Below are positions 6,555-17,479 of a stretch of 64,000 nucleotides of DNA, one piece after another. Under the pieces are notes generated by a model that was not told the DNA's origin, made no database searches, and saw only the letters and a list, made by a program, of their open reading frames with translations. The stretch is from Stieleria mannarensis (lineage in GTDB: Bacteria; Planctomycetota; Planctomycetia; Pirellulales; Pirellulaceae), in the NCBI RefSeq assembly GCF_014154935.1, contig NZ_JACEHH010000025.1:1-64000 (forward strand), written 5' to 3'. The position numbers and the translations under genes are program-made. The first letter of the stretch is position 1. Every line of letters starts with the position of its first letter.

Positions 6555-8747
6555 CTAACCTTCCGGTGATTTCCCACTGCTGCTTTGCAGCGCGGAGGAG
6601 CTTGCGGTCAACTTTGCCAGTTCGGAACTGAGGCTGCTGAGGTCCATGGCAGATTGTTCGATCTGTTTGAGTGCTTTTGCGTTTTCGACGGCGACCGCTT
6701 CGATGCTTGTCATCGCTTCTTTCAATTGAATCGCCCCCGAGGCTTGTTCGCTTGCCGATTGTGAAATCTGTTTTGCACTGCGTGCTGATTCCGAAATCGT
6801 TGTCAGCAGACGATTCACCAAATCGCCGGTTTCCGCGGCGACCTCGGCGGCTTCGATGGCAGCCTTCATGCCTTGTTCGGTCGACGCCACAGCTTGGCCG
6901 GTCGCGTCAACGATTTCCGACAGGATTTTGCGGACTTGCACGGTTGCGTCCTTGGACTGGCCGGCAAGTTCCCTGACCGCTCTGGCAACGACGGCGAATC
7001 CCTGGCCGAGTTCGCCGGCGCGCGACGCTTCGATGGCTGCGTTGAGCGCCAACACATTTGTTTGTTCGGCAATATCATTGACCGTCGCGGTGATTTCGGC
7101 AATCGTTTGAGCGCGGTCGGCGAGCGACAGAATCGTCCGGGCGGTCGATTCGCTTCGCGATTGAACCGATCGGATCGCGTCGATCGAATTCGACATCGCG
7201 TCGCGTCCCTGTTGGGCAGCCACTTCTGCTTTTCCCGCTTGGACCACCATTTCGTCCGCCCGGCCCGACGTCTGGTGGGCAATCTGTGCGACTTCGTAGA
7301 CCGCTCCGGCGGTTTGAGAGACTGCCGCGACCTGCTCCTGCGAGCCGCGCGCTTGACTGGACGTCGACTGCAAAATGTCGTCACTGGCTGCGTTCAGTCG
7401 ACGGACTGCGTCACCGACGGCGTGAAACAATTTGTCTCGTTCGGCTTGGGCGGCAAGCATTTCCTCCTGATAGGCGAGCGTTTCGCGCTGTGAAAGCAAG
7501 GTTTGGTTCTGGTCCCGCAACACGTCTTCTTTTTCCTGCAGGTGCCGCACCATTTGCTGCAAATTGTTGGTCATTTCATTGAAGGCCGAAGCCAATTCGC
7601 CGGTCTCATCACTGCTGTGAACCGTGATGCGGTGGTCGAACGCTCCTCGGCCGATCCGCGTCGTTCCGTCGAGCAATTCGCCGATCGGCTGGGTAATCGA
7701 ATGAGCGATCCACCAGCCCGTGGCAACGACGATGACGGTCGCAATGATCGCCAGCCAAATGATCCGGTTTCGCAATTGAATGACCGGTGCGAAGACAGTC
7801 GAGTACTTTCTCGCCTCCAACAGCGTCCACCCGATCCCGCCAAAGTCGCCGTGGCCGCGTGAATAAGCGAAGGCGCCGAGTAGTTCCTCCCCCGTGTCTG
7901 GATCGGTCAAGCTGGCAGTCACCTCTGGGCTGTCTGGCCCCAGCGTGATTCCCGAAAAATACGCCGAACCATCTTGCATGTCCCGTGAGAACGTGTTGGA
8001 TTTCCGGATGATGTCGCGTTGACGATTAAACAAGATCAAATGACCGTCGGCGTGAGTCCGGTGTCGTGTATCGTCGATGATGTTCACCACTTCGCGAATG
8101 TTCATGACCGCTTTTAAAACCCCCAGCAGGTTGCCATCATCGTCAACCGACCGCAGACAAATATCGATCGAATACAGGCCCGCACTATCGTCATAGGCGG
8201 CGTCGCCGATGAACATTCCTTCCGTCGCGGCTTGTTGCCACCATGACTCGTCGCTTTGCTGATAGTCCGATGTCCGGCTGGTCTGGGCGACATTGCCCCC
8301 GAATCGGTTCGTCAAGAAAACTTCGCCGAAGACCGCGTAGCCGGCGGATTGATCCAGTTCGGTCAGCCGATTTCGTAGATCGCGAGCGAGATCATTTTCC
8401 GTGAACTGTTTCATCAACTCCGTGACGACACCCTCAGGGGTCGACTGCCACGCTTGATCGCGTTGGTCAATGATGGCTTGCGGATTTCCCTGGGCAGCAA
8501 TCTGACGGTTCGATTCGATCAGTGTTTGGCGTACCAAATCAGACCTCAGGTACGCCTGCCAATTGGTGGCCCGTGTTTGGATGATCCAGTCAATCTCGTT
8601 CATCACGTCGCGGGCGCGAGTCGCGGAGTTCGCTTCGATCGCCTTCCGCAAACTCGACTGGCTGACACCCGTCGCATAGATTCCCACCAGCCAGATCAAA
8701 ACTGCCGGCAGGATGGTCGCGAGCAAAAGTTTATAAACGATGCGCAC
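6555..8747 (-). CDS. Methyl-accepting chemotaxis protein with Cache-type sensor
   Basis: 730 residues from the GTG at 8747, which has GAGG six bases upstream; an ATG at 8798 would add 17 poorly conserved residues. Membrane helix 1 (about 3-25, [19 protein letters not shown]) is followed by a periplasmic sensor of about 300 residues with features of a dCache domain. Helix 2 ([20 protein letters not shown]), HAMP ([19 protein letters not shown]) and a long cytoplasmic coiled coil come next. The signalling hairpin includes [20 protein letters not shown] and [15 protein letters not shown], the MCP signature. It would link an extracellular ligand to CheA/CheW. No che genes are adjacent; the hybrid kinase gene lies just upstream on the same strand. 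Confidence 0.93.
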   Translation of the reverse strand: MRIVYKLLLATILPAVLIWLVGIYATGVSQSSLRKAIEANSATRARDVMNEIDWIIQTRATNWQAYLRSDLVRQTLIESNRQIAAQGNPQAIIDQRDQAWQSTPEGVVTELMKQFTENDLARDLRNRLTELDQSAGYAVFGEVFLTNRFGGNVAQTSRTSDYQQSDESWWQQAATEGMFIGDAAYDDSAGLYSIDICLRSVDDDGNLLGVLKAVMNIREVVNIIDDTRHRTHADGHLILFNRQRDIIRKSNTFSRDMQDGSAYFSGITLGPDSPEVTASLTDPDTGEELLGAFAYSRGHGDFGGIGWTLLEARKYSTVFAPVIQLRNRIIWLAIIATVIVVATGWWIAHSITQPIGELLDGTTRIGRGAFDHRITVHSSDETGELASAFNEMTNNLQQMVRHLQEKEDVLRDQNQTLLSQRETLAYQEEMLAAQAERDKLFHAVGDAVRRLNAASDDILQSTSSQARGSQEQVAAVSQTAGAVYEVAQIAHQTSGRADEMVVQAGKAEVAAQQGRDAMSNSIDAIRSVQSRSESTARTILSLADRAQTIAEITATVNDIAEQTNVLALNAAIEASRAGELGQGFAVVARAVRELAGQSKDATVQVRKILSEIVDATGQAVASTEQGMKAAIEAAEVAAETGDLVNRLLTTISESARSAKQISQSASEQASGAIQLKEAMTSIEAVAVENAKALKQIEQSAMDLSSLSSELAKLTASSSALQSSSGKSPEG

Positions 8748-8825
8748 GTTGACCTCGGCTGGATGGTCGAATGCTGAATACGAGTAAAGTCGAATCAATT
8801 GCGACCGTCATTGCGAGCGGCAAAA

Positions 8826-9018
8826 AGGTCAGGTACCAAAAACCCAATGGCCCGACGGATGCTTCGCATTTTTGGTACCTGCCCCCTTCTCCGCGGCACC
8901 CCAAGTTTAAGAGTTGACGAAGCACTAGGTTACCATCGGTCAGCGGTCTCGGGGCTATCGACGTGAATTCCTCTGCCGTCAACGGGCACCGCATTTTTCT
9001 GCCCCCCATTTTTCTGTC
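8826..9018. repeat. Two dispersed repeats: GGTACCAAAAA palindrome and GGCAGAAAAATGG unit
   Basis: 8828-8846 reads TCAGGTACCAAAAACCC, answered by TTTTTGGTACCTGCCCCC near 8871-8887, which forms a palindrome around a 25-base loop. Then 8975-9018 carries CAACGGGCACCGCATTTTTC followed by TGCCCCCCATTTTTCTGTCA, nearly identical to 2093-2133. Both sit between the chemoreceptor and histidine kinase genes and contain no gene. Confidence 0.7.
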
Positions 9019-9025
9019 ATCCGAG

Positions 9026-11884
<2,859 letters not shown>

Positions 11885-12042
11885 CGCGTACCGCTCCGAC
11901 GTCGAAGAGTTTCCCCGGAAGCAGTCATTCCAGGGACCTTATTCTACCTCAGCGGACCGCGTCCTTCTCCCGTTAAGCTGCAATCCGGGCGGAATGCGGG
12001 TTGGGTGGCACGGGTTAACGGGGCAAATCAACGTCGCCCAAT

Positions 12043-12867
12043 TCACTTGACCAGTCCCAGCAAGACATCCTTGGCGGTGACCATCCCCACCACCCGATCG
12101 GCCTCGTCGGCGATCAAGACGAACGACGACTTGGTCCGATGCAACAACGGCAGAACGCGGCTGACCGGTTTGGATTGTGCCATCACCGTCATCGGTCGGG
12201 CCAATTTGCGAAGATCAAAGTCGTTGGATTCGGCCATCAAGATCCGTTCGATACTGACCCAACCGACGAACCGATCTCCGGTTTCACTGGCGACCGGATA
12301 GCAGGTGTGCGGAAACTCACGGACACGATCCAAGGTTTCCACTAACGAATCGGCAACGTTCAATGCGATGATCGCTTTCCGCGGGCGCATCACGGCACTG
12401 ATCGAAATGTTTTCAAACGGCGACTCGTCGACCGGTTGGAATTCGACCGAATCGCGGATCCCCGCGGCGCCACCCGCTGCGTCCGTTGCCGTCTCGTCCA
12501 CCGGCGGGTCAAGTTCGATGTTGCAGCCGTAGCAGATCGAGATGCTGCTGGGGTAGACCGCCCCGCAGTTGCTGCAGTGGCGGGTGCGTCCGTCGTCCTC
12601 GGGCAGGACGGGTTTGCCGAAGCTGTCGATGATCCGCAACACGCCGGTATCGCTGAGCGACCGGGGTTCAACCTGTGAAGGGGCACTGTCCTGTGAAGGG
12701 TCGCTGGCGTCCGTGACGACGGCCGCCGTCGTGCCCGGCCGATCAAACCGAAACTTGGTCTGGCAATGTGGGCAGCGGACCTCGCGGTGCAGCCACCCGG
12801 CGTCGCCGCGGACACGGTGTCCGTTGGGGCATTCGGTCGTCACGTATTCGGTTGAGTCGGCGGTCAC
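12043..12867 (-). CDS. Zinc-ribbon and CBS-domain-pair protein
   Basis: 274 residues from the GTG at 12867, preceded by GGGAG seven bases upstream. The open frame continues up to 13125, but that extra part is encoded by dispersed repeat sequence and is not taken as protein. The first zinc-ribbon-like part is CPNGHRVRGDAGWLHREVRC-PHC, and the second is CSNCGAVYPSSISICYGC with paired CxxC motifs. The C-terminal 130 residues form a CBS pair (ISISAVMRPRKAIIALNVAD and FVLIADEADRVVGMVTAKDV), modules that usually bind adenosyl nucleotides. It lies directly downstream of the M50 protease gene on the same strand and may regulate it or report energy state. Exact role unknown. Confidence 0.8.
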   Translation of the reverse strand: MTADSTEYVTTECPNGHRVRGDAGWLHREVRCPHCQTKFRFDRPGTTAAVVTDASDPSQDSAPSQVEPRSLSDTGVLRIIDSFGKPVLPEDDGRTRHCSNCGAVYPSSISICYGCNIELDPPVDETATDAAGGAAGIRDSVEFQPVDESPFENISISAVMRPRKAIIALNVADSLVETLDRVREFPHTCYPVASETGDRFVGWVSIERILMAESNDFDLRKLARPMTVMAQSKPVSRVLPLLHRTKSSFVLIADEADRVVGMVTAKDVLLGLVK

Positions 12868-12949
12868 GGTGGACTCCCAGCGGCTGTTCAGGCTTTGTGA
12901 TTGCAAACCTGTGTCGATCTCATCATGGCGATCCAGTCCCCTCCATGAT

Positions 12950-13130
12950 CGCAGATCGACACGGGCCAAGCTAGCCTTGAGGCGATTCCGCGTCGCCGCG
13001 TGGGACATCGATTGTTTAGGTGACGGATTTGATCGTCGCGGAAGTCGCCACGACGTTGACAAGCCGCCGGCCCTCTCTGGTGTTTGCTTACTGCGCAAAC
13101 GCCGTCTCTTCTGGCGGGAGAGCATCTCAA
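12950..13130 (-). repeat. Dispersed repeats R3/R2 upstream of the CBS gene
   Basis: Reading the minus strand, 13130 to about 12990 matches the + strand at about 39992-40145. Shared blocks include GACGGCGTTTGCGCA, CAAACGCCAGAGAGGG, GGCGACTTCCGC-like sequence and CACCTAAACA. Both copies can be read as RRRLRSKQTPERA followed by SWRLP and SPKQS in one frame. Next to it, AATCGCCTCAAGGCTAGC (about 12970-12990, minus strand) is a piece of the R3 family found at 41707-41913. It has no coding role of its own but leaves the frame into the CBS gene open. Confidence 0.75.
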
Positions 13131-13177
13131 TCGGTTGCCAAATCCTGCAGCGATTGAATCGACATCCCCTTTCCCGA

Positions 13178-14197
13178 CTACATCATCGAAGGCGAACGCA
13201 GGTTCCGGAACGGCAGGAAACGGCCGGCCAACAGTCGCTCCATCGAGAACGATCCCATGCCGGCCGCGACGGCCTTGAGCAGGTCGCACTTGCGAACCAC
13301 CGCCACCACCACCCCGTGGCTGGACACCAAGAATTCGTCGACCGATTGGTTGGACAACCACCCGAGAACATTTCGGGCGTCCCACTGGGCGCTGACCACC
13401 GGCAATGAGTGGCGATCGGGTGCCGCGGCATACGACGACGGTGCCTGTTGCGAACGATCATCGGGAAATCCTTCCAAGCTGGAACTGCCCATCGGTTGCC
13501 ATCGCTGGGCCTGCCATGCGGCTTCACGCTCGACCATCATCGATTCACCGCGTCCGGCCAAGAACACGAAACCGGCCAAGATCACCAGCATCAAGTTCCC
13601 CGACAGCAGCCCGAACAAGGCAAACAGGATCGCGACGACTTGGCCCACGCCCGCCGCGGCCCGGGTCGCACTGCGGTAGGGCAAACCCAGCGCCAAGACC
13701 GAACGCAACACACGCCCTCCGTCCATCGGGAACGCCGGCAGCATGTTGAACACGACCAGGGCCACGTTCACCCACGCCAGCTTGCTCAGAAATGCGATCG
13801 CACCGACAGGCAGCAGCGACGTCGCCGCAAGCACCGGCAACAACGCAAACAACACCAGCGCGATCACCACGTTGACCGCCGGACCGGCCACCGCGATCGC
13901 CAACTCCTGCCACGGGCTCCGCGGGATTCGCTGCAAACTGGCGACGCCCCCGATCGGCAGCAGCGTGATGTCATGGGTCTCGATCCCGAACCGCCGGGCG
14001 GTCAATGAATGCCCCAGTTCGTGCAGCACCACGCAGCCAAAAATCGCGAAAACCAGCAACACTGCCACGGTGGCAGCGACCGCGCCGCTGCCGGCGGCCA
14101 GGCTGGAGTAGTAAATCCAGATCGGAAGCAGCAAAAACGTCCAGTGAATCCGCACATCGATGCCGGCGAGTTGTCCTAAATGCCAAGAACCTTTCAT
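13178..14197 (-). CDS. M50 family (site-2 type) intramembrane metalloprotease
   Basis: 339 residues from the ATG at 14197, with a strong GGGAGG site; upstream in-frame codons to 14470 are not conserved protein. Membrane helices carry the zinc site HELGH (59-63) and the distal motif NMLPAFPMDGG (Asp159), both intact. About six hydrophobic segments occur in the first 225 residues. This is the SpoIVFB/Rip3-like branch of site-2 proteases, which cut membrane-bound regulators. The C-terminal 110 residues resemble a worn CBS pair (SVDEFLVSSHGVVVAVVRKC). The intact CBS protein gene follows on the same strand, so the two may act together. It is divergent from the universal stress gene. Confidence 0.9.
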   Translation of the reverse strand: MKGSWHLGQLAGIDVRIHWTFLLLPIWIYYSSLAAGSGAVAATVAVLLVFAIFGCVVLHELGHSLTARRFGIETHDITLLPIGGVASLQRIPRSPWQELAIAVAGPAVNVVIALVLFALLPVLAATSLLPVGAIAFLSKLAWVNVALVVFNMLPAFPMDGGRVLRSVLALGLPYRSATRAAAGVGQVVAILFALFGLLSGNLMLVILAGFVFLAGRGESMMVEREAAWQAQRWQPMGSSSLEGFPDDRSQQAPSSYAAAPDRHSLPVVSAQWDARNVLGWLSNQSVDEFLVSSHGVVVAVVRKCDLLKAVAAGMGSFSMERLLAGRFLPFRNLRSPSMM

Positions 14198-14450
14198 TCC
14201 AATCCTCCCAAAAGTAGTGACGCTGTGACACAAATGCACATTTCGTGCCAGAATCCGCCTCGTGGGACCATCCGTGGGTTCGCGCTGCCATCGGTGGGGA
14301 CTGACCTCGGAGTGTTCCAGACGGCCGGGGGCAGGCGTGCGGCTGGATGCGGTATGATCAAGGTCGGCGTTCTCGCGCGTGCAACGAGACGCGCTGGGTT
14401 GCGTCCAACGGCTGAGATTCGATCGACCCTCAAAGCAACACGACAGACCG

Positions 14451-14828
14451 ATGATGATTCTGGTGCCCACCGCGGGGGAAGAAGCAGCCGTTGAGATCGC
14501 CGATTACGTCATCGCGGTCGCCCGCCAATTGGACGCCGAATTGATGGTGTTACACATCTTGAAAGACGATGAAACCCCCGACGACGGCAAGGACTGTTGT
14601 GCGGTTTTCAGCGAAGCGGCCCACGACACCGGGGTGTCGGTCAGGTCCAAGGTGGCCACGGGAAATCTGGTCGACACGATCATCTCGGCCGCCAAGCAGG
14701 CCGACGCCGATCTGATCGTGATGGGGGCCAGCAGCGGCAACGTCGTCGAGCATTGGCTGAGCGCCGACGTGATGGACGAGTGCGAAGTCCCCGTGCTGGT
14801 CATCCCCCACTGCTATCGCAGGTTCTAG
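14451..14828 (+). CDS. Universal stress protein (UspA family)
   Basis: 125 residues. It opens with MMILVPTAGEEAAVEIADYV, the first beta strand of the Usp fold, and ends with LIVMGASSGNVVEHWLSADV followed by VPVLVIPH. The GxxG-9x-G-type nucleotide loop is close to that of ATP-binding members (MGASSGN...). The ATG at 14451 is chosen because upstream codons back to 14379 do not resemble the family. The 253 bp that separate it from the leftward M50 gene must hold both promoters; GTGACGCTGTGACAC near 14217-14231 could be an operator, but this is a guess. Confidence 0.9.
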   Translation: MMILVPTAGEEAAVEIADYVIAVARQLDAELMVLHILKDDETPDDGKDCCAVFSEAAHDTGVSVRSKVATGNLVDTIISAAKQADADLIVMGASSGNVVEHWLSADVMDECEVPVLVIPHCYRRF

Positions 14829-14976
14829 AGCGTCGTCAACGTTAAAACTTAGGGCGCCCTAGCACTACGGTTTCAGCCCGCTGGTTTGCGTTTCGATATC
14901 TTCTCCCCCGGTAGCTGTCCTTGGCGATGACGCCGGTCACACGGGCCTTGAGCGGAACGCGGCGACCGGAAATCGC

Positions 14977-15672
14977 CTAACGGCCGTTCAGCCGGGCCGA
15001 TGGATCGCGCTCAATGCCTTTCGTGCCGCGTTGGTACAAGGTTTCTTTCCATGACGCTGACAACGCGGCGCACTCGGCAAGCCGTAGGTCGTCTTCGGAA
15101 CACCGCGGCTTGGCGTACATGACCTCGATCGCCCGTGCGACGGTGAATTCAGCGAAGGGACGTTCGATCAGCTCAACGGACAGTCCCGGTTTAATCGTAC
15201 CCTCCTGCAAGACTCGGAAGTACCAACCGGTGCGTCCGGTCTGTTGCACCCGCACGGCCAGCTTGGGCAACTGCCAGAAACGGGCCAACTTCCAGCAGGG
15301 TTGTCGAGGCTGTGACACCTGTAATTGGCAGCCGCCGATCTGCACGATGTCGCCGATGCAGTAATCCGCTTCGCTGCAACCTGAAAGCGTCAGGTTTTCA
15401 CCGAAGCTGCCGGCGCAAAAGGGTATGTCGGGAAACTCTCGTTTCCAGCTGTTGTAGTGCATCGCGGAATAGGCCAGTACGGCCTTGTCGGGACCGCCAT
15501 GATGTTTCAAGTCCGCTTGCTGGTCACCGTCGATGGTGGTCATACCGACCTTGACGTTCCCCAAAACCGGTTGCTTTGCGATGGCCGATGTCCACGGTTT
15601 GGCCGAATCGCCCGCGTCGTCGTAGCGACGCGGGCGACCGACCTGGATGGACTCAATCTGTCCAAGAATCAT
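14977..15672 (-). CDS. yiiM: MOSC domain protein, YiiM family
   Basis: 231 residues. The MOSC domain (about 1-165) includes DLKHHGGPDKAVLAYSAMHY, FGENLTLSG and the cysteine motif QPRQPCWKLA, which in the family binds the molybdenum cofactor. A C-terminal three-helix (3-alpha) extension follows (FTVARAIEVMYAKPRCSEDD), as in E. coli YiiM. Family members give resistance to N-hydroxylated base analogues and reduce N-hydroxylated compounds. The start at 15672 is four bases past the end of the glutaredoxin-like gene, so the two form an operon; the redoxin could be its electron partner (inference). Confidence 0.92.
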   Translation of the reverse strand: MILGQIESIQVGRPRRYDDAGDSAKPWTSAIAKQPVLGNVKVGMTTIDGDQQADLKHHGGPDKAVLAYSAMHYNSWKREFPDIPFCAGSFGENLTLSGCSEADYCIGDIVQIGGCQLQVSQPRQPCWKLARFWQLPKLAVRVQQTGRTGWYFRVLQEGTIKPGLSVELIERPFAEFTVARAIEVMYAKPRCSEDDLRLAECAALSASWKETLYQRGTKGIERDPSARLNGR

Positions 15673-15676
15673 TGCT

Positions 15677-15901
15677 CTACTTCAACGCCGACAAATCGGC
15701 TCCGTGGTTGATGTGGAAGACCTGGCCGTCGATCACCAGTGCCGGGACCGACTTGACTCCCGATTGTTCTGCTTCGGCGACTCGATCACTCTGCTGGCCC
15801 AAATGAACCTTTTCGACGGGTTCTTTTAGATGGTCAGCGACTGTGTGTTCGGCACTGACGCAGACAGGACAACCGGCATGGTAAAAAACGGCTTTAGACA
15901 T
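15677..15901 (-). CDS. Glutaredoxin/thioredoxin-like small protein
   Basis: 74 residues from the ATG at 15901, with GGAG about seven bases upstream. It has a CPVC active site (SKAVFYHAGCPVCVSAEH), a cis-proline loop (SVPALVIDGQVFHINHG) and the short length of a stripped-down thioredoxin fold. A longer frame to 16069 has no support. It probably reduces disulfides or serves the MOSC enzyme encoded directly downstream. It is divergent from the truncated LysR gene, the common arrangement for a LysR regulator and its target operon. Confidence 0.85.
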   Translation of the reverse strand: MSKAVFYHAGCPVCVSAEHTVADHLKEPVEKVHLGQQSDRVAEAEQSGVKSVPALVIDGQVFHINHGADLSALK

Positions 15902-16068
15902 GATTTTCTCCAAAGGTGAAACGGGGGCCAGTGGCAAAACGCGACGAAGGAGTCCATTGGACAGAGGCTCTGTTGGACAGGGGCTCCGTTGGACAGGGGC
16001 ATCGTAGGAGGCGTAGAATGATCCGTCCAATACGAACTTCTGATCGCTTTGATTGGGGGGCGCTATCA

Positions 16069-16365
16069 ATGGAACTCAGGCATTTACGCTATTTTTTGGC
16101 CGTGGCCGAGCACTCTCATTTCCGCAACGCCGCCGATGAGCTACTGGTCTCACAACCGACACTTTCGCAGCAGATCAAGGACTTGGAGCGAGAACTCGGA
16201 ATCGCTCTGTTCGAGCGGGTGGGGAGGCGTGCCCGGTTGACTCAGGCCGGCGAGACGTTTCGGGATTATGCTCGCAACGCATTGCAGGTCCTCGAAGAAG
16301 GCCAAGCGGTCCTCAACGAACTGGACGATAGGAGTCGCGAGTACGTCGGTCTTGAAGTGCGTTGA
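16069..16365 (+). pseudogene. Truncated LysR-type regulator, DNA-binding domain only
   Basis: 98 residues: [20 protein letters not shown] through [20 protein letters not shown] form a complete LysR winged helix-turn-helix, and a linker helix ([19 protein letters not shown]) follows. The frame then stops at 16365. LysR proteins are about 300 residues, so the ligand-binding domain is missing, and no frame of 16366-16514 resembles it. It is divergent from the glutaredoxin/MOSC operon, which was probably its target. It may still bind DNA as an uninducible fragment, but a decayed gene is more likely. An upstream extension to 15916 is not supported. Confidence 0.8.
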
Positions 16366-16514
16366 ATTGCAGAAACCAACGCCGTCACGCACGATTTGTG
16401 TGTTGCGAAGCAAGGGACACGCCCTCGTTCGTGCCCGAGACGTATTCGTTGATCTCCTGAACGAGCAGGTTCGGGTTCCAGGGACAGAACAGAGGTTGCC
16501 CCCGTAAGATGCCG

Positions 16515-17336
16515 TCAGGAACACGCGTGATTTCTACGGGCGCTGTCGTGTTGAGACTTCAGCGGTACGGTTGCTCCATTACCAAACGCATCGAGCTTCA
16601 GTTTTTCATCGCCCCATTCGAGACGAAGGACATACGATTTCCCGATCACTTCGGTCGCTCCGCCTTCAACGACAAGTGCAGTTCCCTCATCGATGCCGAG
16701 CCCGATCAAATTAGGATGTTGGCGCAGAGCAGCAAGCGACCGAGCAAGACGGTTGCGTTTCAGGAAGTGCTGGTCGATGATCGCTTCGGGAAGAAACCCC
16801 AATCCGGTCGAGATCTTCGGTTCGTTTTTTCCGCCAGCGATCATCACTCGGGATTGAATTGCAGCACCGGCGGACGTTCCACCGATGACGCCTCCCCGCA
16901 GCAGCAATTGCCGCAATTCAGAGTCAACACGGGAATCCAAGTAGGCATTCGCGATTCGCTGTTGGGATCCTCCATCGAACCAAACCGCGGATGCCGTCAG
17001 CAATGGCTGCACGAACTCGTCGGTTGATGCGATGTCGGGATCCGTCGTATGCAGCACCTGAACGTCGCGAAAGCCCCGAGCCGACCAGAGTTCCTGAGTC
17101 GCTTTCAGGTCGACCTTCCGCTGCGACGCCGTCGGGATCACGACCAGTTGGGGCTCTGTTGCCGGATGCATGCCCTCTGCAAGTTCACGAAACTTATCAA
17201 AGACCGTGTCAGGTAGAGAGCCTCCACCGCAAATCACCAGCTTTCGAGTCGTGGTTTTCTCCTGGGCGAAAGCCAAATCGGAAGCAAAGCAACCGTGAAC
17301 AAACACAACCAGTAGGAAAGCAAATCGGTTTTTCAT
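16515..17336 (-). CDS. Exported cyanophycinase-like serine peptidase (S51 family)
   Basis: 273 residues with a signal peptide (1-25, ending AFAQ). KLVICGGGSLPDTVFDKF and the nucleophile elbow GGTSAGAA (Ser155), then AIIDQHFLKRNR and GLGIDEGTALVVEG, are the marks of the S51/cyanophycinase group, which cleaves cyanophycin or small aspartyl peptides. Export fits a scavenging role on peptides outside the cytoplasm. No cyanophycin synthetase gene is nearby, so the substrate is open. It stands alone: the LysR remnant comes from the other side and the DUF1592 gene diverges from it. Confidence 0.88.
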   Translation of the reverse strand: MKNRFAFLLVVFVHGCFASDLAFAQEKTTTRKLVICGGGSLPDTVFDKFRELAEGMHPATEPQLVVIPTASQRKVDLKATQELWSARGFRDVQVLHTTDPDIASTDEFVQPLLTASAVWFDGGSQQRIANAYLDSRVDSELRQLLLRGGVIGGTSAGAAIQSRVMIAGGKNEPKISTGLGFLPEAIIDQHFLKRNRLARSLAALRQHPNLIGLGIDEGTALVVEGGATEVIGKSYVLRLEWGDEKLKLDAFGNGATVPLKSQHDSARRNHACS

Positions 17337-17479
17337 GGTTCTCCCGGGGAGTACGAGCGTGCCGCGAGCATCGTCAAATGCGCATCAAGATGCTGCACTT
17401 GTTAGGTTTCGTTGCATGGGGGGGATCGATTGCGATAGACTAGGGTTCCCCCCCTCAGAATCCCACCCAGTGACCGATC

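Noticed and set aside
12868-13125. N-terminal 86 residues of the CBS protein
   Set aside because: They are read from dispersed repeats R2/R3, which occur elsewhere in other frames. A GTG with a ribosome site lies at 12867.
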